In this document: positions 34,732-44,136 of the stretch, in pieces | Layout of the letters: each line of letters starts with the position of its first letter | How positions within the stretch are numbered: position 1 is the first letter of the stretch | Origin: Burkholderiaceae bacterium | Lineage (GTDB): Bacteria; Pseudomonadota; Gammaproteobacteria; Burkholderiales; Burkholderiaceae_C | Direction: 5' to 3' | Assembly: GCA_913776825.1 (NCBI GenBank) | Contig: CAJYPV010000026.1 | Location: 496,001-560,000, forward strand | Length of the DNA stretch: 64,000 nt | Position numbers and translations under genes: made by a program | Notes under the pieces: generated by a model | Databases searched by the model: none | Told to the model about the DNA's origin: nothing | Seen by the model: the letters and a program-made list of their open reading frames with translations, nothing else

Positions 34732-37439
34732 GCCGGCCCAAGCCGGGCGCCGGCGGCACGGCCGCAGCCCTTGCTGAATCGACGCCATCCTCCGGGTCGG
34801 ACGCCGCTTCGGGCGAATCCTCGTCGCTGCCGACATCGCTGCCGACATCGCTGCCGACCTCACTGCCCACGGCGGAGAGCCTGCGCGCGCTCGGTCAGCG
34901 CCTGGTCGCGCAGGATCTGATCGTGTTCCCGGTCCGTCATCACAGCCCGGCCTGCGCCTGGCAGTTGCAGCAACTGATGCGCACGCGGCCGCCGTCGGTG
35001 GTGCTGGTGGAAGGCCCGCGCAGCTTCGATGCGCTGGTGCCGCTGCTGGTCCATCCGCAGGCCCGGATGCCGCTGGCGATCTACAGCTATGCGGTGGAGC
35101 AGCCTCCGGCCGACGCGGCTCGAAGTGCGTCAACGCCGTCGACCGATCCGTTCGCGCCGCTCGCCGAGCCGTCCGCACGTCGACATGCCGCCTACTACCC
35201 GTTCTGCGACCACTCGCCGGAACTGATCGCGTTGCGCGAGGCCAGCGCGATGGGCATCGAGGCCCGCTTCATTGATCTGGACCATGCCGAGCAGGCGCTC
35301 ATCGATGCCGATGCCGACGCGGACCAAGCTACGTCCACGCCGGAGCGCGGCGATGCCACGTCGCTGCTGGACGAGCGCCATTTCGGTCGCAGCCGCCATC
35401 TGCAATTGCTCGCACAGCGGCTGGGCTGCCGCGATCACGACGCCTTGTGGGAGCACCTGTTCGAGCTGTCGGCCACTCGCCTGAGCGTGGAAGCGCATGT
35501 CGCGCAGGTGGCGGGCTATTGCCAGCTGGCGCGGATGGATTACGACGACGCCGCGCTGCGGGCCGACGGCACGCTGGCGCGCGAGGCCGAGATGGCCTGG
35601 CATGTGCGGCAGGCGCTGGCCGCGCGTGCGGCGGAGGCCGGTCCGGTGCTGGTGGTCGTGGGCGGCTTTCATGCGGTGGTGCTGCCGGAACTGGTGCGAG
35701 GTCCTGACCACCAGGCGCCCGCGCGGCCGTCGATCTCACGTGCGCGCATCAGTGATGAGTCGTCGGCGCTGATCCGCTACAGCTTCGACCGGCTGGATCG
35801 GCTCAACGGCTATGCCTCGGGCATGACCTCGCCGGCCTGGCATCAAGCGCTGTGGGAGCGGCTGCAGCGCCACGGCAAGGCGGCGCGGCGCAGCGATTCG
35901 ACCGGGGCATTGGGCAATGCCTCGGTCCAAGCCCTCGCCACCGAAGTTCGTGTGCGGCAGGACGTGGCCCTGGATCTGCTGATGACGCTGGCCGAGGAAC
36001 TGCGTGATCGCCATCGCCAGTTGGTGCCGATGCCGGCGGTGCGTGCCGCCTACGAGCAGCTGCTGCAACTGGCGCAATTGCGGGGCCGGCCTGCGCCGAT
36101 CCGGGACGACTGGATGGATGCGGTGGCGAGTTGCTTCGTGAAGGGCGACATCGAGACGGACGGCGCGCTGGTGATGGCCGTCGCGCAGCGTCTGCTCGGC
36201 GGTCAGGCCGTGGGCCAGGTGCCGCCGGGGGCGGGGCGTCCGCCGCTGGTGCGGGACTTCGAATTCCGCGCCCGCCGCCAGCGCCTGAAGATCGATGACG
36301 GCGCACGGCGCCGCGTCGCGCTCGATCTGTACCGTCGGCCAGAGCACCGGGTGACCAGTCGCCTGCTGCATGGTCTGGCCTTGCTCGGCATCCCGTTTGC
36401 GATCCGCGTCGCGGGGCCGGACTTCGTCACCGGCTCGGGCCTGGATCGGCTGCAGGAGCATTGGGAATATGCCTACTCGGCCTTGAGCGAAGGCGCGCTG
36501 GTCGAGGCCTCGGTGCAGGGCGTGACGGTGCCGCTGGCGGTCGCCCACCGATTTGCGGCGCGCATCGATCGTTATCAGGAAGCCGGCGAGGCCCGCGATG
36601 CGCGCACCGGCACCACCTTGATGGTGCAGGCCTGCGTGCTCGGGCTGCATGACCATCTGCCACGCCTGGTGCCGATGCTGCGACAGGCGATCGCCGGCGA
36701 TCCGAGCTTCGATTCGGTCGCACGCGCCGCCTCCGCCCTGGGGCTGTTGTGGGAGTCGCGCGAGCCTCTGCAGGCGCGCCTCGTCCCGGAACTGCTGCCG
36801 CTGCTGCGCATGGCCTTTGAACGCGCGACCTACCTCGCCCAGGATCTGCCTGCGCTGAAGGACGATGGCGCCGGCACGCTGACGGCGCTGTCGCAACTGC
36901 GCGAGCTGCTGATCAGTCAGGCCGGCGAATCGCTCGATGGCGGGCTGTATTGGCGCGCGGTGTCGCATCTGCATCGGCAACATGGGTCCGCGCTGATTCG
37001 CGGCGGGGCGGCCGGCCTGCTGTATTCGGCGGGTCAACTGGACGACGACGCGCTCGGTGAAGCGGCGCAGGGTCATCTGGAAGGATTGGCCCAACCGCGC
37101 GAGGCGGTCGCGTTCTTGCGTGGTCTGCTCAGCGTCGCGCGTGAAGCGGCGTGGCAGCAGCCGATGCTGCTGTCTGCGGTGGATGCGGCGATGTCGCGTT
37201 GGGAGGAACCGGTCTTCCTGGCCCTGCTGCCCGAATTGCGCCTGGCCTTTGCCGACATGACGCCGAAGGAAACCGACCGCATCGCCGAGGCGGTCGCCGG
37301 GCTGCATGGCGAGACCTCGCTCGGCCCGTTGGTGCGACACGATGTCAGCGCCCAGGCGGTGCAGGCGCATCTGGCGCTGTCCGCCACGCTGGGCGAGGTG
37401 CTGGCCGAGGACGGCCTGAGCGATTGGATCCAGCCATGA
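34728..37439 (+). CDS. DUF5682-family protein (YehM-type)
   Basis: A 903-residue soluble protein, third gene of the operon. GTG at 34728 is chosen because it gives a 4-bp GTGA overlap with the ATPase gene; an ATG 39 bp upstream is possible. After a Ser/Pro/Thr-rich start that contains four SLPT repeats (a 12-bp tandem repeat at 34824-34871), the DUF5682 core begins at about residue 45 with VFPVRHHSPACAWQL and VVLVEGPRSFDALVPLL. It also shows YPFCDHSPE and GGFHAVVLPELV, which resemble a TraB/erythromycin-esterase-like fold with conserved His and Glu; that fold relation is my inference. The C-terminal half is alpha-helical. The stop overlaps the VWA start (ATGA). Confidence 0.8.
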   Translation: MSRPKPGAGGTAAALAESTPSSGSDAASGESSSLPTSLPTSLPTSLPTAESLRALGQRLVAQDLIVFPVRHHSPACAWQLQQLMRTRPPSVVLVEGPRSFDALVPLLVHPQARMPLAIYSYAVEQPPADAARSASTPSTDPFAPLAEPSARRHAAYYPFCDHSPELIALREASAMGIEARFIDLDHAEQALIDADADADQATSTPERGDATSLLDERHFGRSRHLQLLAQRLGCRDHDALWEHLFELSATRLSVEAHVAQVAGYCQLARMDYDDAALRADGTLAREAEMAWHVRQALAARAAEAGPVLVVVGGFHAVVLPELVRGPDHQAPARPSISRARISDESSALIRYSFDRLDRLNGYASGMTSPAWHQALWERLQRHGKAARRSDSTGALGNASVQALATEVRVRQDVALDLLMTLAEELRDRHRQLVPMPAVRAAYEQLLQLAQLRGRPAPIRDDWMDAVASCFVKGDIETDGALVMAVAQRLLGGQAVGQVPPGAGRPPLVRDFEFRARRQRLKIDDGARRRVALDLYRRPEHRVTSRLLHGLALLGIPFAIRVAGPDFVTGSGLDRLQEHWEYAYSALSEGALVEASVQGVTVPLAVAHRFAARIDRYQEAGEARDARTGTTLMVQACVLGLHDHLPRLVPMLRQAIAGDPSFDSVARAASALGLLWESREPLQARLVPELLPLLRMAFERATYLAQDLPALKDDGAGTLTALSQLRELLISQAGESLDGGLYWRAVSHLHRQHGSALIRGGAAGLLYSAGQLDDDALGEAAQGHLEGLAQPREAVAFLRGLLSVAREAAWQQPMLLSAVDAAMSRWEEPVFLALLPELRLAFADMTPKETDRIAEAVAGLHGETSLGPLVRHDVSAQAVQAHLALSATLGEVLAEDGLSDWIQP

Positions 37440-38548
37440 CGCCGAGCCAACGATGGCGCCTGGTGCTGGGCCGTTATGCCCGGCCGCGGCTGGGGGAGGT
37501 GGGCGATCAGGCCCAGCAGCGCATGGACCGGGCGCTGGACTTCCTCTATGGCCGCGAATACCTGGGCCGCGGGCTGCGCGGCGAAAGCGGGCCGGGATCG
37601 CTCGATCCGTCGCAGCTCACGCTGGTGAACTGGCTGGGCGAGGTGCGGGAGCTGTTCCCGCAGGAGACGGTCGAGGTCATCGAGAAACACGCGCTGGACC
37701 GGTACGGCATGACCGAGCTGGTGACCGATCCCCAAACGCTGGCGCGTCTGGAACCCAATCATCAGTTGCTGCGCACGCTGCTGATGGTCAAGGGCCACAT
37801 GAAGGGCGAGGTGCTGAACCAGGCGCGCCGCATCATCCGCCAGGTGGTGGAGGACCTGCGCCGCAAGCTGGAAGGCGAGGTGCGCCGTACCTTGGCGGGG
37901 CGCCTGAATCGCCAGCGGCATTCGCCGATGGCGGTGGCGCAGAACTTCGATGCGCTGGGCACGCTGCGTCGCAACCTCAAGCATTACGACCCGGAGCGCC
38001 GCCAGCTGGTGGTGGAGCAACTGCGCTTCTTCGAGCGCAACACCCGCCGCCTGCCGTGGGACATCATCCTGTGCATCGACCAGAGCGGCAGCATGACCGA
38101 CTCGGTGATCCACAGCGCGGTGATGGCGGGCATCCTGTCCGCGCTGCCGGTGTTCCGCGTGAAGATCGTGGTGTTCGACACCCAGGTCGTCGACCTGAGC
38201 GGGCATGCGGATGATCCGGTCGAGCTGCTGATGCGGGTGCAACTGGGCGGCGGCACCGACATCGGCCGCGCGGTGCGCTATTGCGGTCAGTTGGTGGAAC
38301 AGCCGCATCGCACGGTGATGGTGCTGGTGAGCGACTTCTGTGAAGGCGCGCCGCCCGGCGAGCTGGTGCGCGCGGTGCGGCAACTGGCCGAGGCCCGCGT
38401 GAAGCTGCTGGGCCTGGCCTCGCTCGATGAGCTGGCCCAACCGGTCTACGACCGCCAGATGGCGCAGCGGCTGGCGGAATGCGGCATGGAGATCGCCGCG
38501 TTGACGCCGCAGCGCCTGGCGCAGTGGCTGGTGAAGGTGATTTCATGA
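37436..38548 (+). CDS. VWA-domain protein (YehP-type)
   Basis: A 370-residue protein, fourth gene of the operon. The first 190 residues are helical and charged (RIIRQVVEDLRRKLEGEVRRTL). The vWA domain follows from about residue 205 with an intact metal site: CIDQSGSM (DxSxS), the Thr of GGGTDIG and the Asp of VSDFCEG. This differs from the degenerate DVGGT site of the vWA protein at 15495. Such proteins bind a substrate or partner through the metal site while the MoxR ATPase supplies energy. Start and stop overlap neighbours by 4 bp at both ends, so translation is coupled to DUF5682 and SWIM genes. Confidence 0.88.
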   Translation: MTPSQRWRLVLGRYARPRLGEVGDQAQQRMDRALDFLYGREYLGRGLRGESGPGSLDPSQLTLVNWLGEVRELFPQETVEVIEKHALDRYGMTELVTDPQTLARLEPNHQLLRTLLMVKGHMKGEVLNQARRIIRQVVEDLRRKLEGEVRRTLAGRLNRQRHSPMAVAQNFDALGTLRRNLKHYDPERRQLVVEQLRFFERNTRRLPWDIILCIDQSGSMTDSVIHSAVMAGILSALPVFRVKIVVFDTQVVDLSGHADDPVELLMRVQLGGGTDIGRAVRYCGQLVEQPHRTVMVLVSDFCEGAPPGELVRAVRQLAEARVKLLGLASLDELAQPVYDRQMAQRLAECGMEIAALTPQRLAQWLVKVIS

Positions 38549-41127
38549 ACTCGTTGCGCGCGCAACTGGCCACGCAACTGGCCCGTTATGACGACGATGC
38601 CTACGCCGCGCTGGCCAACAAGGGTCTGCTGCGTCGTGCGCTGAAGGACCTGGAGAAGGCACCGGTCACCGAGGCCGATGTGCAGGCACTGCCGGCCGGC
38701 GCCGCACCGAACGCCGTCCCGGCGCTGCTCATTCGCACCGGCGGACAAGAGGTCCGGCTGGACGCGCGCGGTCCCGCGCAAGCGGTGTGCAGCTGCCCCG
38801 CGAGCGGCGTGTGTCAGCACATCCTGGCGGCCTCGATCGGGCTTCAGCGGCTGGGCGTGGCTGAGGCCGCATCGAGGTCATCGTCCGGGCCTGATGGCGA
38901 AGCTGTCGGCGATCCGGCGGCAGCAGCGCCTCGCTCCCCGAGCAGCGCCGAAGACATCGACGCCTCCGGCGGATCGCTGTCGTCGGCGGAGGGGGCGTCG
39001 CCATCGGACGCCACGCTTGAGCGCACGGTCGATACGGCGCCGACGTCGACGTCGACGTCGATCACGCCAGCGACGACCCATGAGCGAAGCGTCGACGGGG
39101 CACCTGCCGACGCGGAGGCGGTGCTGGAGCAACTCCGCCAATCGCTGGTCGCCTTGCCGGCCGATGCCCTCGTGGCGCATGCCGGCAAGCCCGGCTATCG
39201 CTGGGCCTGGCAGTTCGTCCAGGACCTGTCGCTGGAGCGGGACTTCCGGGTGGAGGGCGACCGCTATCTGGTGCTGGCATTCGCACGTCCGCGCGTGGCC
39301 TTCCGCTACATGGGCGGCGGGCTGGACAGCCTGATCCTCGACCAGGATCTGCCGCAACCGAACAAGTACCGGGTGGCGGCGGTGCTGGCGCTGCGGCTCG
39401 CGCTGGGCCTGAGCCTGGTCGCGCCCGAGCCGCCCAAGCGACGCGGCCCGCGCACGGCGGCGCTGGACCTTGGTCTCGACCATGCGCTGCCGCCGGAAGG
39501 CGCCACCGCGATGGAGGACTCACGCACCCGCCTGCTGATGGCCGCCCGGCAGCTCTTCGGCGAATGTGTGCAACTGGGCTTGTCGCATCTGTCGCGCGGC
39601 GTGCAGGAACGGCTGTCGACGCTGGCCGTCTGGGCGCAGGGGGCGGACTGCCATCGGCTGTCGCGACTGCTGCGGCGCCTGGCCGACCATGTCGAATTGC
39701 TGCTGGCCCGCGCGGGCGGCGCCGACGAACACCGGTTGATGGATGAATTGGCGCTGGGTCATGCGCTGGTGGAGGCGCTGACTCGCGCGCTGGCCGCCGG
39801 CCAGCAGCCGATCGCGCTGCTTGGTCGCGCGCGCACCCGCTACGAGGAAGCCGGCACGCTCACGCTGCTGGGCCTGGGGGCGACGCCCTGGGTCTCGTCG
39901 GCCGGTTATGCAGGGCTGACGATGATCTTCTGGAGCGAGCAGGAGCGCGGCTTCCTCTCCTGCACCGATGCGCGACCGACGTCGATGAAGAGCTTCGATC
40001 CGGTGGTGCGCTACGGCGCCTCCGGACCCTGGCGTGGGCTGTCTTCACCGTCGCAGGCCACGGGGCGGCGCCTCGTGGTGACCGGCGCGCAGCTCAATGA
40101 CCAGGGCCGCTTGTCGGCGGCGGACAGCACCTTCGCGCATGTGGATGAGCCCTCGCGCGTCTCGGTCGGTGAGAGTGGAACGGGGGCGTCCGTCGGCCTT
40201 CAGGCAGGCGTGAACGGCCACGCGACTGTCTCCGCAGTTGGCGGCGCTGACCGTGCGGATGGACCGACGACATCGACGCTGGAGGCCTTGCTGGCGCAAC
40301 TGCCTGTCGATGACGATTGGTCGGTGGTCTCCCGTCGTCACCAGGCCGAGCAACGCAGCCTGCTCGCCGAGCCGCGACCCATGGCGGACTGGGTGGTGCT
40401 GCGGCCAGCGCGCACCGAACGCGCCGTGTTTTTGCCGGATCGACAGGCTCAGGTGTGGCCGCTCTTCGATCAGCAGGACCGGCGTCTGGAGGCCGAGCTG
40501 TTCTACAACCCGCGCACCGCCGTGGCGATGGACCGCATCGAGCGCCTCGACACGCTGCCACCCGGCACGCTGCTGGTGGGACGACTGCGACCCGGCGCCG
40601 CCGGCCTGGTCATCGAGCCGCTGAGCCTGATCACGCCCTCGCCCGGAGCGAATGGACGGCGGGTGGACGCGCTGCATTTCCCGCCGGCCACCACGGCGCC
40701 GAGTGTCGAGACGTCATCGGCATCTGCCTCGGCATCGGCCTCTGCGAATGGCGCGACGCCGTCCAATGCGGAGACAGGCAAGACCCGTCCCCCGCCGGAC
40801 GGGGCGAGGGCCATCCCGGTTCGACCGCGGCAAAGCCCCGTGCCGACCGTGCTCCGGGAGCTTCGCGCCTGGCTGTGTCGCCAGGCGGAGCGGGGCGTGC
40901 CAGTCGATCAATCCGCGCGGTGGCGCGCCGAGGCCACGGCGTGGGCTCAACGGGCCGCGGATGATGGCTTCCATCTCTTCGAGCGCAGCTTGCGCGGCGA
41001 TGTGGAGGTCGCGGTGCTGATGCTGCGCTGGCACTACCTGCTGATGCAGTCGGAGCGGCTCGCGGGCGGGACGGGGGAGGATGATTGGGAGGATCGTTCG
41101 GAAGCGGAGCGTGATGGGGCGGCGTGA
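38545..41127 (+). CDS. SWIM zinc-finger protein (YehQ-type)
   Basis: An 860-residue protein, last gene of the operon. The SWIM finger CSCPASGVCQH (CxCx6CxH) lies at about residues 78-88 and predicts a zinc-bound nucleic-acid- or protein-binding element. An Ala/Ser/Thr-rich segment (about 110-185) that includes a TSTSTS run is probably disordered. The remainder contains no catalytic motif I recognise; DWVVLRPARTERAVFLPD and LLVGRLRPGAAGLVIEPLSL suggest a beta-rich domain, and helices close the protein. It starts inside the VWA stop (ATGA, 38545-38548). It is convergent with urtE 65 bp away. Confidence 0.85.
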   Translation: MNSLRAQLATQLARYDDDAYAALANKGLLRRALKDLEKAPVTEADVQALPAGAAPNAVPALLIRTGGQEVRLDARGPAQAVCSCPASGVCQHILAASIGLQRLGVAEAASRSSSGPDGEAVGDPAAAAPRSPSSAEDIDASGGSLSSAEGASPSDATLERTVDTAPTSTSTSITPATTHERSVDGAPADAEAVLEQLRQSLVALPADALVAHAGKPGYRWAWQFVQDLSLERDFRVEGDRYLVLAFARPRVAFRYMGGGLDSLILDQDLPQPNKYRVAAVLALRLALGLSLVAPEPPKRRGPRTAALDLGLDHALPPEGATAMEDSRTRLLMAARQLFGECVQLGLSHLSRGVQERLSTLAVWAQGADCHRLSRLLRRLADHVELLLARAGGADEHRLMDELALGHALVEALTRALAAGQQPIALLGRARTRYEEAGTLTLLGLGATPWVSSAGYAGLTMIFWSEQERGFLSCTDARPTSMKSFDPVVRYGASGPWRGLSSPSQATGRRLVVTGAQLNDQGRLSAADSTFAHVDEPSRVSVGESGTGASVGLQAGVNGHATVSAVGGADRADGPTTSTLEALLAQLPVDDDWSVVSRRHQAEQRSLLAEPRPMADWVVLRPARTERAVFLPDRQAQVWPLFDQQDRRLEAELFYNPRTAVAMDRIERLDTLPPGTLLVGRLRPGAAGLVIEPLSLITPSPGANGRRVDALHFPPATTAPSVETSSASASASASANGATPSNAETGKTRPPPDGARAIPVRPRQSPVPTVLRELRAWLCRQAERGVPVDQSARWRAEATAWAQRAADDGFHLFERSLRGDVEVAVLMLRWHYLLMQSERLAGGTGEDDWEDRSEAERDGAA

Positions 41128-41192
41128 CGGTCAGGGCTCCCCGGTGCTCGCCCGGCACGTGCGGCGCGGCAGTGGCTCGGCGTCACTCGGCT

Positions 41193-41897
41193 TCAAATGG
41201 CGACCAGCCCTCGAATCTCCGGCTGTTGCATGGCGGCGCGATCGCCGCGGGCGATGACGCTGCCGCGTTCGAGAACGAGGAAGTCGTCGGCGAGTTCGGC
41301 GGCGAAGTCGTAGTACTGCTCGCAGAGCAGCAGGGCCACGGGATGGCCGTCCAGGCCTTCATCGGCGATGCGGCGGATGACGCGTCCGATGTCCTTGATG
41401 ATGCTGGGCTGGATGCCTTCGGTGGGTTCGTCGAGGATCAGCAATCGCGGCGACGCGGCGAGTGCGCGGGCGATCGCCAGTTGTTGCTGCTGACCGCCGG
41501 ACAGATCGCCGCCGCGCCGACGCAGCATCTGCTGCAGCACCGGAAACAGCTCATAGAGATGCGCCGGAATCGGCGTGCGCGCCGGCTGGCTGGCCAGTCC
41601 CATCCGCAGGTTTTCCTCCACCGTCAGCCGCGCGAAGATCTCACGACCCTGCGGCACATAGCCGATCCCGGCGCGCGCGCGCTGATAGGGTGTCGCCCGC
41701 GTGATGTCCTCCCCGGCCAGACGCACCGACCCGCCACGGATGGGGATCAAGCCCATCAGACTCTTCAGCAAGCTCGTCTTGCCCACCCCATTGCGCCCGA
41801 GCAGCACCGTGATCCGGCCCGGCTGCGCGCTCACCGACACATCCCGCAGGATGTGCGAGCCGCCGTAATACTGATTCACTCCGACTGCTTCCAGCAT
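41193..41897 (-). CDS. urtE: Urea ABC transporter ATP-binding protein UrtE
   Basis: A 234-residue ATPase of the branched-chain amino acid/urea (LivF-like) class, one of two that power urea import with UrtA, UrtB, UrtC and UrtD. Walker A GRNGVGKTS is at about residues 36-44, the signature LSGGQQQQ at about 138-145, Walker B LLILDEPTEG at about 157-166 with the switch His replaced by Glu-Gln in LLLCEQYYDFA, which is characteristic of UrtE. GGAG stands upstream of the ATG. It is the last gene of the transporter set and is separated from urtD by 227 bp, unlike the other urt pairs downstream of urtB. Confidence 0.93.
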   Translation of the reverse strand: MLEAVGVNQYYGGSHILRDVSVSAQPGRITVLLGRNGVGKTSLLKSLMGLIPIRGGSVRLAGEDITRATPYQRARAGIGYVPQGREIFARLTVEENLRMGLASQPARTPIPAHLYELFPVLQQMLRRRGGDLSGGQQQQLAIARALAASPRLLILDEPTEGIQPSIIKDIGRVIRRIADEGLDGHPVALLLCEQYYDFAAELADDFLVLERGSVIARGDRAAMQQPEIRGLVAI

Positions 41898-42124
41898 CGT
41901 TCACTCCATCCTCAGGTCCGATCGCTACGGCGGTCGATCTCTTCTGTCGCATCGCATCGCATCGGGCTGTCGACCAATGGCCCCGCATCGAGGCCACACC
42001 GGCGCCCCGCGCCGAAAGCCGCGCGCAGCGCCGGCGCCCTTCCAGCAGAGGTCATGGCGTGGCTTTGCCAGGCCATCGACCTCGCGCCCCCCCCGAGGGG
42101 GGGCCGGCGAAGCCGGTAGGGGGG
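41898..42124. other. urtD-urtE spacer with GC-rich hairpins
   Basis: A 227-bp gap inside the urt operon. It holds a (GCATC)3 run near 41950-41966, a run of eight C facing seven G, and an adjacent CCGGC-GAAG-CCGG hairpin (about 42081-42122), just after the urtD stop. It could attenuate urtE transcription; no promoter is obvious. Confidence 0.4.
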
Positions 42125-42961
42125 TTACCTCCCAAGATATACCTCGATGACGCGGTCGTTGGCTTGGACTTGGGCGAGCGTTCCCTCCGCCAGCACGGCG
42201 CCTTCAGCGAGCACGGTGACCTTCTCCGCAATGCGGTCGATGAACCCCATGTCATGCTCGACCACGATGATGCTGTGCCGACCCTTGAGGGTGAGGATCA
42301 GCTCGGCCGTGCGCTCGGTCTCCTGATCGGTCATGCCCGCGACCGGCTCATCCAGCAACAGCAGCCGCGGGTCCTGCACCAGCAGCATGCCGATCTCCAG
42401 CCACTGCTTCTGACCATGGCTCAACAGCCCCGCGCTGCGGTTCATCTGGTCCTGCAGACAGATCAGCATCAGCACCTCGGCCAGTCGGTCGCGCTGCGTG
42501 CCGCTCAAGCGGCCCCACAGCGAGGTCCGCAAGCTGCGCGCGCCCTGCATCGCCAGCTCCAGGTTCTCGAAGACGCTCATCGCCTCGAACACGGTCGGCC
42601 GCTGGAACTTGCGGCCGATGCCGAGCTGGGCGATCTCGGCCTCGCTGTGACGCAGCAGATCGAGGGTGCCGCCGAAGAAGACTGTGCCGCTGTCGGGCCG
42701 GGTCTTGCCGGTGATGATGTCCATCATCGTGGTCTTGCCCGCGCCGTTCGGTCCGATGATGCAGCGGAGCTCGCCAGGTGCGATGTCGATCGAGAGCCGG
42801 TTGATCGCGCGAAAGCCATCGAAGCTGACGCTGACGTCCTCCAGGTACAGGATGCGGCCATGCGCCAGATCCAGCTGGCCCGGCTGCACCAGCCGCCCGT
42901 ATCCCGGACCGCTGGCCGCGCGCAGGCGCTCACCGCCTTGTTCGAGCAGGTCGGGGCTCAT
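42125..42961 (-). CDS. urtD: Urea ABC transporter ATP-binding protein UrtD
   Basis: A 278-residue LivG-like ATPase. Walker A GPNGAGKTT is at about residues 64-72, the signature LSHGQKQWLEIG replaces the classical LSGGQ as usual in UrtD, Walker B LLLLDEPVAGM at about 193-203 and the switch His in VVEHDMGFI. Start ATG at 42961 overlaps the urtC stop (ATGA, 42958-42961); the open frame continues upstream but only inside urtC. The first 25 residues (MSPDLLEQGG) precede the ATPase fold. Works with UrtE on the membrane subunits UrtB and UrtC. Confidence 0.94.
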   Translation of the reverse strand: MSPDLLEQGGERLRAASGPGYGRLVQPGQLDLAHGRILYLEDVSVSFDGFRAINRLSIDIAPGELRCIIGPNGAGKTTMMDIITGKTRPDSGTVFFGGTLDLLRHSEAEIAQLGIGRKFQRPTVFEAMSVFENLELAMQGARSLRTSLWGRLSGTQRDRLAEVLMLICLQDQMNRSAGLLSHGQKQWLEIGMLLVQDPRLLLLDEPVAGMTDQETERTAELILTLKGRHSIIVVEHDMGFIDRIAEKVTVLAEGAVLAEGTLAQVQANDRVIEVYLGR

Positions 42962-44136
42962 GACCGCTTCTCCCGCTGGCGACGGACCAGGCCCGCGATG
43001 CCCTGCGGCATGAACAGCGTGACCGCCACGAACAAGCCGCCCAGCAGATAGAGCCAGAACTCCGGCGCCACCTGCGTGAGCCAGCTCTTCGCGCCGTTGA
43101 CTGCGAAGGCGCCGATGATCGGGCCGATCAGCGTGCCGCGTCCGCCGACGGCGGCCCAGATCGCGATCTCGATCGAATTGGCCACGCTCATCTCGCCGGG
43201 ATTGATGATGCCCACCTGCGGCACATACAGCGCGCCCGCCACGCCGCACAGCACGGCGGACAGCACCCACGCTGCCAGCTTGTAGGGCAGCGGTGCATAG
43301 CCGCAGAACATCAGCCGCGATTCGGCATCGCGGATCGCGCCGAGCACGCGACCGAACTTGGCGCGCGTCAGCCAGCGCAGCCCCAGGTAGGCGCCGACCA
43401 GCGCCAGCACGCTGAGCACGAACAGGCTCATCCGCATGCCCGGTGTGGTGATGCCCAGGCCCAGCAGGCGCTTGAAATCGGTGAAGCCGTTGTTGCCGCC
43501 GAAGCCGGTCTCATTGCGGAAGAACAGCAGCATCGCGGCATAGGTCATGGCCTGGGTGATGATCGAAAAATACACGCCCTTGATGCGGGAACGGAAGGCG
43601 AAGTAGCCGAAGACGAAGGCCACGCCGCCGGGGATCAGCATCACCAGCAGCACCGTGGCGAGGAAGCTGTCGCTCAGCGTCCAGTGCCAGGGCAGGGTCT
43701 TCCAGTCGAGGAACACCATGAAGTCCGGCAGCGCGCTGCGGTACTGGCCATCGGTGCCGATCTGGCGCATCAGGTACATGCCCATCGCATAACCACCCAG
43801 CGCGAAGTACAGCCCATGGCCGAGCGACAGGATGCCGGCGAAGCCCCAGATCAGGTCCATCGCCAGGGCGCACATCGCGTAGCAGCAGAATTTGCCGAGC
43901 AGGCTGACCCAGTAGCCGTCCAGGTGCAGCGCATGGTCCGGCGGAACGGCGAGGTTCAGCACCGGGACCACGACGCAGGCGATCAGCAGCACCGCGGCCA
44001 CGGCGAGCCAGCCGGTGGGGCTCAGCAGCGCGGGGCGCGGAGGGAAGTCCGCCGGGGTGAGGCGGGCGTGGGCGAGGCCGTCGCGGGTGAGCGCCTCGCG
44101 TGGCGCGTTCGGGGCGGTGGGGAGTGGCGCGCTCAT
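42958..44136 (-). CDS. urtC: Urea ABC transporter permease UrtC
   Basis: A 392-residue LivM-like inner-membrane permease with about 9-10 helices. Recognisable are the GLYFALGGYAMGMYLMRQI block near residue 110 and the loop GVYFSIITQAMTYAAMLLFFRNETGFGGNNG around 195-225, which is typical of urea-type LivM proteins. An approximately 30-residue cytoplasmic N-terminus precedes the first helix. It overlaps urtB and urtD by 4 bp each. Pairs with UrtB to form the urea channel. Confidence 0.94.
   Translation of the reverse strand: MSAPLPTAPNAPREALTRDGLAHARLTPADFPPRPALLSPTGWLAVAAVLLIACVVVPVLNLAVPPDHALHLDGYWVSLLGKFCCYAMCALAMDLIWGFAGILSLGHGLYFALGGYAMGMYLMRQIGTDGQYRSALPDFMVFLDWKTLPWHWTLSDSFLATVLLVMLIPGGVAFVFGYFAFRSRIKGVYFSIITQAMTYAAMLLFFRNETGFGGNNGFTDFKRLLGLGITTPGMRMSLFVLSVLALVGAYLGLRWLTRAKFGRVLGAIRDAESRLMFCGYAPLPYKLAAWVLSAVLCGVAGALYVPQVGIINPGEMSVANSIEIAIWAAVGGRGTLIGPIIGAFAVNGAKSWLTQVAPEFWLYLLGGLFVAVTLFMPQGIAGLVRRQREKRS

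Noticed and set aside
29782..41127. Assignment of the five-gene operon as a proven phage-defence system
   Set aside because: MoxR/vWA modules do occur in conflict systems, but no nuclease, toxin or other effector domain is visible, and no mobile-element context supports it.
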